18,537 bases of DNA, from contig JAJIRX010000741.1 in NCBI GenBank assembly GCA_023853785.1, positions 1-18,537 of the forward strand, written 5' to 3'. The DNA is from Psilocybe azurescens. Lineage: Eukaryota; Basidiomycota; Agaricomycetes; Agaricales; Agrocybaceae. Numbering within the stretch: the stretch's first letter is position 1; the number at the start of each line of letters is the position of its first letter. Below the pieces are notes generated by a model. It had not been told where the DNA came from and made no database searches. It saw nothing but the letters and a program-made list of their open reading frames with translations. Shown one piece after another: positions 8,133 to 17,188 of this stretch. The translations under genes were made by a program, and so were the position numbers.

Positions 8133-10177
8133 ATGCCCAACGAAGCATTCCGCCTGCTTTCTCGAGGGGTGCGACATTCGATAAATCTAAAACAGAAAGT
8201 CTTCTTTTCACGGTTGGTTCAGAATCAATTTCTTAAATTTCAATTTGGCTCACTCTATAAAAGAAACAAAAAGAAACACTGCCGAAGCAACAAGAGGCGA
8301 CGAAAGCTCTGGATGGGCATATTCCTGTAGAATTGGATTTTTCAAATACGCTCAGGGTGGCCAAGGAAAGAGGAAACTAACAGAGGAACCAAGTCGGTCA
8401 GAGAAGAGGCGGAAAGTTAAATCCGAAGACGAACAGGAGGAGGATCCAGTAGCGAGCAAAAAGGACCAGAAGTCGTCCATCGAGTATCAGCGAAAGGATC
8501 CAACGTACCGCCACATATTGACAGTTTCCAATCCCTTCAGGCATCGGGAGTTCCATCGCGCATATTCGCTAATCTGGGATCTAGTGGATACAAAACTCCG
8601 ACGAGCGTTCAGGCCTACTGTATACCTATTCTTCTGCAGGTAGGTAACCCACTACTATGCTTTTTCAGGACCTCTCTTACCTTTAAATAGGGTCGCGACC
8701 TCGCGGCTATCTCTCCGACAGGCACAGGAAAGACACTTGCTTATCTTCTCCCAATATTCTCGAAACTTGCTGCACCTGCCTCGACTTCTGTGGGTGCCGG
8801 TGTGAGAGCAGTCATTGTAGTGCCAACTCGTGAATTAGCCCATCAGATTCATAATGAGTGTTTGAAACTTGCTCAAGGGCGCAAATGGAAAATCGTACTA
8901 TTTAGTAAAGCAACCGCCAATGCTATATCTCAAAACGGGGCTCGAGATAAAGTAGGTGTGTAGTTAGTTGCTATCACTCCTTGCGGCTTGCTGTCTGACT
9001 ATAGATTATCCCATAAGATGTCATCATCTCCACTCCTCTGCGTCTCGTTGCTGCTCTTCAAGAGGGTATCCTGGAATTAAATAAGTGAGTTGTGTTAGCC
9101 TTTGAATATCTCAGATTATATCTGATCGTCTCAGTGTTCGACATTTAGTCCTCGATGAAGCGGATCGTATACTGGACCCTGAGTTCATGCCTCAAATACA
9201 GGAAATTGTCGCTGCTTGCTCTCACAGCACTCTACAAAAGGCACTTTTCAGTGCTACGTTACCAGCTGGTGTCGAGAAGATGGCAATGGAAATGCTTAAC
9301 GATCCAGTACGCGTTGTGGTTGGTTTGAAGTAAGCCCCGCTTAGTTTCGCATAGTCTATTTATCAATTATATTTTTCTGCAGAGACACGCCTCTTCCCCT
9401 GATATCTCAGTCATTGACTTATGTCGCTGATGATCCATCTAAGCTTCCCAGTCTCCTTTCTTATCTTGCACAACCATACAACCCGCCCGTTCTAATTTTC
9501 ACGTCGACGCAGACCCGGGCGACGTCTCTGGCAGAGGAACTTGTCCTCAATAGCATACCTAATGTGGACTGTTTACATGCTGGGCTGACTAAAAAGGAGC
9601 GCGAAGATGCTGTTAGTCGAATGCGCAAAGGCGAGAGCTGGGTTATGGTGACTACAGAAGTCATGGCGAGAGGTATGGATTTCAAGGGTGTTCGGGAGGT
9701 AATCAACTACGATTTCCCGACGAATGTGCAAAGTTACGTGCATCGAATTGGTCGTACAGGAAGGGCAGGTCGTGAGGGCAAAGCCGTTACATTTTCACTG
9801 ACGATGATGCACCCTATCTCAAAATGTAAGTCTCGTCCATCGGAACGGGTTCACTGCCATTATTCACAAAGAAACGCCCAAGGATTGCAAATGTGTTGCT
9901 TCAGTCAGGTTCAACAGTGCCTGATTGGATCATCAAATTGCCCAAGCCCTCGAAATTGAAACGGAGGCAAATGGGCAAAACCAAGCGTCCTGATATTATT
10001 AATCCTGCCAGATACGTTGGGCGACGAGATTCAATCAAAAACGGTAAGCCCTTTTCAAATTGTCGGCCTATGTTCTATTTTAATTTGTTGTTTTCAAGGG
10101 ACATGGTTCTCGGTTCTAAGCGTCGCAAAACGAAACCGGGAACAGAGCCAGAAGCATTTCAGAACACTGGTAGTTAG
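8133..10177 (+). CDS. ROK1: ROK1/DDX52-type DEAD-box ATP-dependent RNA helicase
   Basis: This is a nucleolar helicase which in yeast acts in early 40S ribosome assembly and 18S rRNA maturation. Exons: 8133-8639, 8691-8955, 9018-9084, 9135-9329, 9383-9825, 9883-10043, 10099-10177; introns are 50-62 nt, and intron 2 uses GTGTGT...ATAAG. Motifs: N-terminal EAFRLLSRG and ELDFFKYA; HRVSAKGSNVP, diagnostic for Rok1; Q-motif region YKTPTSVQ; SPTGTGKT (8712-8735); PTRELA; DEAD (9154-9165); SAT (9250-9258); HRIGRTGR (9741-9764); C-terminal ANVLLQSG..VPDWI.KLPKPSK, as in Rok1. Length is about 570 aa, close to the yeast protein (564). Single-base changes break the frame in the G run 8166-8169, T run 8229-8231, near 8311, T run 8338-8342, A run 8458-8462, T run 9792-9795 and perhaps the G run 10098-10100. 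The gene is essential in yeast, so these are more likely assembly errors. If the last one is not real, the stop is at 10205. Confidence 0.88.
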
Positions 10178-10244
10178 ATTCAATCTTTTATTTTTGATTA
10201 CTTAGCGAGCACCATAGAATGACATTTTGTATTTTTGATTATCT

Positions 10245-12342
10245 TCATTTCGTGCGAAGTCGCTTAGAGGGTATCTTTGACTTTTCGTCGCCATCAGTTT
10301 TTGTAATGTATAAATCAGGACCACGAATTTTCAACCATTGCAGGCAATCGTCTTTGGAACTTGTCGGATGACCCAGCTGCCATTCAACAACGTCTTCCAA
10401 TGCCTTCCCAATCCACGGCCCCGTCTTTGTTACCCCAAAAATCGCACCAATTTCGCGGCCCTGGGAATAGTGTCAATACACGACTTACAAATATACAATT
10501 TTACTACTTACATTCAACAATGGCTTAGAATCAACGTCGTTCTGTAGGCCGAGATCAAATATTATATCGAAAAAGGTATTGTAGCCTGAAATAATCTTGG
10601 AAGCAGCGTCCACTATTTCCTAGTTTAAGTAAATGAAAGACCTCGCATGAAAGGGCGTACCATTGAAAATATCGTTATGTACATCATATAATGGTCGCAG
10701 TTGGACCACTAAAGAAAACAAGAAAGATGTTGTCCAGTTGTTGCCAGTGATCGGGTTGTGGACGGATTTATGACGAAGCAAAAGGCCCAGCTTTACGCGA
10801 CTCAGCGGTTGTCGCAAGTGATTGTCCATATGCTCCCTAATCACAGGTATACTTGAAAACAGGGTAGGAATTCCATCTAAGAAATGATTTTGGGTTCCCA
10901 ATTTTAACGAATCGCGAATTACACTGGTGACAATAGGATGGATTTTATTTTTCCCATCTTTATAAGTCAAGCCCATGTACGGCGTTAGAAGTGTAGCAAG
11001 CAATATCCGGGCTTTGGACGAAGGATCGTCTTTGATCACCGACAACAAGGCTGGATGAACACGAATTCGCAAGGTCTCTTCAGGCAATAATAAAGAGTTG
11101 AGGATGGTTGCAGAACCCAAGGCATCGCTCGGATAATCTTCTTTGGATAGTATATCAGGGACAGCGAATTTAGCCTCGGAGGGTACGACGGAGAAGATTG
11201 AGTGATAAAGGGCAAGCTCATAGACAAGTCGAGCAGAATGAAGGGGATCTCGTCCTAGGCCAAAGTCAACTAAGACGGAATAAGATGGAAGGGTGGTAAG
11301 AGCATACCCTTAATCATTTTACCAACTTCATCGCCTACCCTTTCCCGGGCGACTTTGTTGATCAATGCCTCCTAAGTCGCATTCGATGAGTGAACGGAAT
11401 AATAGAAAAGAGGACAAACCTGTACACTCCGATCCCTCACTGCTTCTTTAATTTCTGGGACAACATCGAACCCGAATCTGCTGGCAAATCTGATGCAACG
11501 CAAAACACGAAGCGGGTCGTCCTGGAATGTATCCATGGGAGGCAGAGGAGTGCGGATGATGCCGTCTCGCAAGTCGTTCAATCCCTGATACCCGATTAGC
11601 CCGCTACTTTAGACTGGACCTGTGGGATAGATCACTTTTTCCGTGAAGTCCTCTACCATACGGGTTTCAACGTTGTAGAATAATGCATTGATAGTAATGT
11701 CTCTTCGTAATGCATCCTCGAGTGGTGTTCCGAAAGCCTTGAAGACAAAGGTATGAGATGAAATATGAGTTTTCCACAAAGTTATTCACCACTCCGGTAG
11801 GGATCCTACTTCCGACGGCATATTCTTCACTACGTAGATTGACAAGATCGATGTCAAGGCCGAACATTTTCATGGTGGCGGTTTCGAGATGTTTCGACTG
11901 GTCAGGGTTCTGCTCTATTTTAGTGATTGTACCCAATTTCACGCCTTTCGAGTTTGCGAATTCACGGAGGTGCTCGGCAAATGCCAAACCCATCATATCG
12001 CTGAGAGCAACATCCATATCATTACTCTGCAAACCTAACAGCTGTGATACAAAGTATTGGAGATTCAAGCGTGCTTTAACCGGTCAAAAAGGATATTGGA
12101 TTGACCTTATCGCGAACCCATCCTCCGGCTATTCTACAAGTCGTCTTGAGGCCTTTCTCATGGTGCAGAAACACAGAACAATCGCGCAACAAATCACAAA
12201 TGTTGCTTTCGACCTCGGTAAGTTCAATCTGGAGTTTCTCAGGAGCGGGGACGCGCTGCAGGGATGGAGTGCAAAGGGACATAGTTCGAAAGTGAGTGTA
12301 TGGGATTCTAAAAGTAAATGAAGCTCGAAGGAATGAGACCAT
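10245..12342 (-). CDS. CCA1: CCA-adding tRNA nucleotidyltransferase
   Basis: The enzyme adds or repairs the 3'-terminal CCA of tRNAs using CTP and ATP. Eight exons join cleanly to 571 aa (yeast 546): 12342-12106, 12041-11790, 11737-11636, 11584-11420, 11371-11308, 11254-10683, 10619-10512, 10460-10245. Class II motifs: AGGWVRD (about 72-78), NDMDVAL with the metal-binding D87 and D89, RRDITINALFYN (174-185), EDFTEKGLNDLRDG, and DDPLRVLRCIRFASRFGF (219-236), followed by the helical neck, body and tail ending EWQLGHP..CLQWL and a basic KRLRTK. No frame breaks. Intron 1 starts with the unusual GTCAAT. The first 20 residues (MVSFLRASFTFRIPYTHFRT) are Arg/Ser/Thr-rich with no acid, like a mitochondrial presequence, and an in-frame Met21 (codon 12282-12280) could start a cytosolic or nuclear form, as known in yeast. 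It is tail to tail with ROK1 and head to head with the transporter. Confidence 0.92.
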
Positions 12343-12509
12343 GCAAACGTGGAAATAAATGAAGTACAGGCTCTGACTCGGATTAACTCAATCTAAACCT
12401 AGCTGCTTACATAAGTTATGGAATACATGCCGTCGGCAATCATTGAATTGTACTTGACTTCAAGCGTACCTGTCGAGTATCCACCCCACGACAAACCAAA
12501 CCGCTATTT
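12343..12509. promoter_or_regulatory. Shared divergent promoter region of CCA1 and the MFS transporter
   Basis: Only 167 bp separate the two start codons, which point away from each other, so both promoters must overlap here or extend into the genes. I see no clear TATA box or palindromic operator. Confidence 0.5.
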
Positions 12510-14683
12510 ATGTCTGCCTCTGTGATCTCTCTTGATCAGAAAAAAGGCCTTGGGGGTTGAAATGGCGGTCCTCGTCCTGGATGGTGACTTTTGTTATTGG
12601 CTTAGGTTCGTTTTTATCAAGCTTTGAGTTTTAACTGGGACGCCCTAAATGGTAAACGTACTACCTCAGGTGTCGTAGTAGATCTACTTGTATACTCCAT
12701 AATCATCCCGGTCATACCTTTTCATCTTGAACGCCTTGGCTATTCCGACGTTTCTTCGATGACCGGATGGTTATTGTTTTCCTTTGCAAGTTTCTTCTTG
12801 TTAGAACGTCACACTGAGATCTGACGAGCCCGTTCTGCAGTCTGGTGGCTTGGTTATATGTAGCCCGTCCCTATATTCCCGCACTCTTGATCTCACAAAT
12901 CCGTATCTTCAGCTACTATCCCCATTGCAATGCTATCCGAGCGCTACAAGGCTCGGAAATCACCCTTAATATCTGGTTTATTCATCCTTGTAGGATCTCA
13001 GGTAATGCTGATGGAAGCGCCGAATTACGCTGTCATGTGTGTTGCTCGTATACTACAAGGAATAGGATCATCTGTGGTCTGGGTCATAGGGTTGGCTCTT
13101 TTGTAAGTTTCTATTTTTCTATCAAACAAATCCTAAGCATGCATATATTACGGCAGATGTGACACATCCCCCTGAGATCGTCGGACGTAAGGAGCACATT
13201 CTATTCTACAATGCAAACGTAAAATCTAATAGCTTCTTGCTGTGCTCCAGTGCAATTAGGTATTGCCATGTGCGGCATGTCTATAGGGTGAGTCTACTTG
13301 GAGTTCTATCACTTTACGTTGAACTTCGTCCTCATCAAAATCAGATTTTCCATTGGCCCGCCTGCAGGTGGATTGCTCTATGATCGCTTTGGTTATCGTG
13401 GTCCATTTATTTTTGGCATTGCTGCTACCTTCGTTGATCTCTTGGGACGACTTATAATTATTGAACGTACAGATGCTATCGTCTGGGGTGTCGACCCGGC
13501 CGTAATGTCGACGAAACCCAGCGACTCTACTACCGATGTCGTCTCTACCTCCCACCACGAGGATCCAGGTTCTCATAGTGACAAAATGTTAACCAATACT
13601 GTTGTAGATGGCAAACAGTCTGCCAAGGTCCCTGAAGACCAAGAAATTGAACCGAGCTCATCTTCTACGAAACATCTTTCACTCTTGTTCGTCATAGTTC
13701 AACTCTCCAAGTCACCGAGGGCATTGGCTGCATTATTTGTCATATTCGTCTACGGGTATTTGATGATCGTGTCTTTAATTACTTGGTCACTGAATTAAAA
13801 TCACTATAGGGTCACGTATAGTATTCAGGAGCCATCGATACCATTACATTTACAGGATGTCTGGAACCTCAATTCGAAGTCTGTTGGTCTCGTGCTTATT
13901 GCCGCTGTCGTACCCACTCTTTTCTGTAAGGCAAACATTTCTCTGCGTCGGGATTCTAAAGTCATCGTCATTTAGCGTCACCCCTTGCCGGTTACTTCAC
14001 CGATAAACACGGGGCGGAGTGGGTCACCATTTTATCATTAATGCTGGCATTGCCTTGGTGGGGCATAATTATCATCCAAAGTCGTTTGGTTCTTTTCATT
14101 GCCTCGTTTGCCATTGAATGTGAGCAGAAAAAATATTTCCCCACTGGAACATGATTTATGTATGAGATTTCAGCTTTCTTTACTTCTGGGGTTATTGCAC
14201 CCTTGACGGCTGAATTAGCCGCTGCCTCTCGAAGTCTGGAAGGCGTAGGGTGTAAGTTATGATTTCGTTGATCTGTTCTTTTGCTTATGCTCTAATAACA
14301 CACTTTAGATGCCCATGTGTATGGGGCATTCAATCTTGCATATGGCATTGGAACATCGAGTAAGGCTTCATTACCTTAGCTCTTTAATTGATTTCTGAAT
14401 GTTTCTCGTGTGCAGTCGGGCCGATTCTCGGTGGGCAGGTAAGGCAGAGTTTACACGCAGACCGAAAAAGGCATTCGTGGATCTCCAATACGAGTTTGCT
14501 AATCTCCTATACTTATGAAAGATATACGACAATGTTCGACAGGGCTGGCTGGCACTGTGCCTTCTAGCCACAGGCCTACTTGCACTTTCGCTTGTTCTAG
14601 TCACTTGCTTCACCGGGAACGACCCAGTTTTGCACCGCCTACGAAGACGAATGCACCGAAGGGTATTAATTACCAACACATAA
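12510..14683 (+). CDS. Major facilitator superfamily transporter, VMAT-like (DHA1 type), 490 aa
   Basis: Predicted multi-pass drug:proton antiporter-like protein; the substrate is unknown. Thirteen exons fit in phase: 12510-12605, 12670-12785, 12841-12859, 12913-13102, 13157-13186, 13251-13287, 13345-13755, 13810-13925, 13976-14119, 14174-14251, 14309-14359, 14416-14438, 14522-14683. Visible motifs: PWGLKWRSSSW before TM1; VVVDLLVYSIIIPVIPFHL; LSERYKARKSPLISGL (loop 2-3); ARILQGIGSSVVWVIGLALL; GPPAGGLLYDRFGYRGPFIFG; a long hydrophilic Ser/Asp/Glu-rich central loop between TM6 and TM7; SIQEPSIPLHL; AAVVPTLFSSPLAGYFTDKHGAEWV; LEGVGYAHVYGAFNLAYGIGTSIGPILGGQIYDNVRQGW; a basic tail. Intron 2 is GC-AG, and exons 3 and 12 are only 19 and 23 nt. 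Two homopolymer shifts are needed: one A missing in 12540-12545 and one extra C in 13168-13172. They cancel in length, and the total of 1473 nt is divisible by three. Confidence 0.85.
12786..12840 (+). other. GC-AG intron in the MFS gene
   Basis: The intron begins GCAAGT, the full consensus of the rare GC donor class, and ends TTCTGCAG. Used this way it joins WLLFSF to SGGLVI in phase, as the family requires. The nearby GT at 12790 would leave the reading frame wrong by one base. Confidence 0.6.
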
Positions 14684-15146
14684 TATCCGTCCAAAATACA
14701 ATGTAAAAACCCATTCGGAATATTGCGCTTGGCCTGTGTACGGGTTAATTTCCGGTTCTATTTTTCACTTCTCAGACCGGAATGTTCAAAGAGTCAACCC
14801 CACCTGTTATTTCTTTCAGTTCCAACTTATTTAAGAATTTGTTAATTGTAGACAGTTGTCGTTATAACAATAACGACAATCAAGACATCTTTTCGTATGG
14901 TCTGGTTATATTGGGTTACATATGCGAGTATAACGTATTTGAGTTTATGCGCACGATTAAATGAACTGGCACAACCTATTTGATCAGAGCCCTGGTGGCA
15001 GTTATTCACCACTGCTCACTGTTGGCTCACTGCTCCAACTTTTTGTTCAACGCTCATCTCTCCATTGAGTCATACTTTTAAACACTTCTGACAGGTATAT
15101 TAACAGCTCCTTCACCATTCCCTTACTTTTTTCTCCAGTCAGCGGC
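14684..15146. other. Intergenic region with a perfect 10-bp hairpin
   Basis: No coding exon seen. TTGTCGTTAT (14856-14865) and ATAACGACAA (14870-14879) form a perfect 10-bp stem with the loop AACA. GCTCACTG occurs twice shortly before the next gene (about 15015-15035). The region holds the 3' flank of the transporter and the promoter of the 15147 gene; I see no clear TATA box. Confidence 0.55.
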
Positions 15147-16812
15147 ATGAGTGGGACTTTTCAATCACCAAGACCAGAGTCGGATTCACCTTACAGTCGA
15201 CCGGACTCATCCAGCGGACCATCGACCAACGAGCAGGAGCATGGCGACACACAAAGAAGCTTACAGCAGGCATCTGTGGCATTGGAGGTGGCTTATAACA
15301 GAATTCGTCAAGTTCGACGCAGCTTGATGGAGCTTTCTGAGTCCCTGCCGAGTACAGATGGCCTCCCGCGCTTTTCCATGAACTTCAATGAATTTGAACC
15401 TGGCCACGAGGCTCTTCTACTCGCAGGGGACAGGTTTGAAGCCGAGAGAGAATTGAGCAGGGGCTTTGATGCGAGCACAACTTTCACTCTACCTCATATA
15501 CCACCTGTTGTCAATCTCCCGAACGTCGAACGGTCCACCTCAACTGGCGACGCACAAGGCGTCAATGAAGCCCTTTTAAACAGGATGGACACCGATTCCA
15601 TACTTTTCCAACCTCTTTTATCTCCCAATGTCCTCCCTCCACGCTTCTCACGGCGGGAACATTCGAATGACATGCAATATTTTCAAAGACCAGGAATTAC
15701 CTACGACCCGGCTAGCACTCTTCGCGGCTTACGCGTAGCAGCCAGAGAGGCACAAGCCCGAGAGGTTCAAGGGCTTCATGCAGAACGCCGCGTCTTACGG
15801 GAAACAGCCATTGATAGTATGCTCCATACTAATGGTGGCAGCTCTCGAGTCGAGAGACAAAATCATCTGGGTAGGGGCACCGAGTCTCTTGATAGTCGAA
15901 GAATGGCACATTCTCCTCCCTTACCCACTGCTCCTCCAGCGTGGCGAGCACCTGATCCTCGAAGGTGGCGAATACGTCCTGAATTACGTGTTAACCACCG
16001 TCCTTCAGGTGCTGACGTGCCAGATCGGTTCCTCACACTGTCCACAATGATGAATACACCTCATTCGACGGACATGTCAAGAAATGTACCAGGTTTGCCT
16101 TTATCTACAGAAGCGACTCCCACCTCAGCGTTTGAACGGTATCACTTCTATCAAGAAGGAATGCGCCTAGAAGACATGGCCAGTAATATCAATATCGACT
16201 GGTCTGACGACGATTTCGTTTCTTGGCTTTTCCCTGCCCAAGAAAGCAACCTGCTTCCTCCGCGAGAACGCCAGCAAACTGATACACAACCAAACCCAGA
16301 AATAATCAGAATCACGCGAACTACTGACACCGCAGAGTCTCCTCCAGAGAGCTCACCTCCCAGACGAGGATGGGGTATGCTCCAGACTGATCTTTACTCT
16401 ACTCGCTCTCACATTTTCTCTCACAGCACGCCTCGATGCAGACGGTAATGAAATACCGCCAAATGAAGAAGAAGAGCTGGAGCGGTCACGCACAGCGTAT
16501 CGGCTTCAAGCTTTGCAGCGATCCCGCCAGACTGCGTCTGGAAATAATGCAGATAACCGGCTTGCTGGAGGAATGTTCCAAAACTATGGTGGTCAGCGAA
16601 ATGCATATGGGAGCGTGTTGGATTCGACCATAAGGATCCGAGATGCAGGGCGACAACATCATCGCTCCCTGGGCAGTGATTTATCGCCATTGTATATTGA
16701 CCCGCTGCCTATGCCTCTGGCATCAATGACTTCCACGGTGGAAGAACATAAGGATGAGGATGCATGTTGTGATATCATTGTTCCTAAATACGCCTGTCTG
16801 GCAGGGAGATGA
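15147..16812 (+). CDS. Uncharacterised, largely disordered basidiomycete protein (537 aa)
   Basis: I do not recognise a known domain. Two exons, 15147-16374 and 16427-16812, are joined by a 52-nt intron (GTATGC...TCACAG, phase 1) to give 537 aa without frame breaks. The ATG at 15147 opens a Ser/Pro-rich N-terminus. A helical segment follows (about residues 37-68, LQQASVALEVAYNRIRQVRR...), which could form a short coiled coil. Then come a long low-complexity Pro/Arg/Ser region, an acidic patch (INIDWSDDDFVSWLFP), and across the splice junction the basic-acidic stretch RRGWARLDADGNEIP with NEEEELERSR. The end IIVPKYACLAGR looks like a conserved tail. There is no signal peptide or membrane segment. 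The composition suggests a regulatory or scaffold protein, but that is only inference. The gene is convergent with the right-edge gene. Confidence 0.75.
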
Positions 16813-17188
16813 TTTGTCCATTGCATTTTTTTGTTAAAACGGATTCTGGATCAGCGGCTTTTCTTTGTATTTTGCGATGTTTTCCCTAGAGGCGTTTTTG
16901 TATCCAGGACCGACTGCATACATTATGTTTGTATAACATATTTCTATATCGCAATCACGTCTACGAGGTTATGATGGCTATACATGTGGTTTACACTTTC
17001 ATTTCTATATTCAATTCAAGAAAAAGATATTTGCATCGTAGAATTCAAGACACATACAGATATATGGTATCCTCGTAGTTATACATATATAATATACCCT
17101 AGATCCCAAGAAAATCTACGGAAGAATATCCTGGAATACATATCATCAAAGCATATCCGTCAGCAATACATATGCATAATGAAAAAAG
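16813..17188. other. Convergent intergenic region, AT-rich
   Basis: Sits between the 3' ends of the 15147 gene and the right-edge minus-strand gene. It is AT-rich with many TATA/ATAC runs, as expected for polyadenylation regions. No gene, RNA or repeat pair was recognised; the open frame at 16984-17232 has no family resemblance. Confidence 0.5.

Noticed and set aside
9001..9017. Apparent TAA nonsense codon at the start of ROK1 exon 3
   Set aside because: It appears only if intron 2 starts at GTAGGT (8952). Using the GTGTGT donor at 8956 and the ATAAG acceptor at 9017 gives DKVDVIISTP in frame with no stop.
10620..10682. CCA1 intron 6 starting at GTACGC, retaining NDIFNG
   Set aside because: That donor gives the wrong phase for EIVDAASKI; the GTACAT donor at 10682 keeps the frame with a 63-nt intron.
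11255..11307. Shorter 38-nt version of CCA1 intron 5 ending at 11270
   Set aside because: The 53-nt version ending CCTAG gives the expected KGRDPLHSARL and a normal intron length.
11758..12321. 187-codon open frame on the plus strand
   Set aside because: It is antisense to exons 1 and 2 of CCA1, which carry unmistakable class II motifs, and its own translation shows no family features.
14371..14694. 107-codon minus-strand open frame
   Set aside because: It overlaps the last three exons and two introns of the transporter, whose plus-strand reading is well supported.
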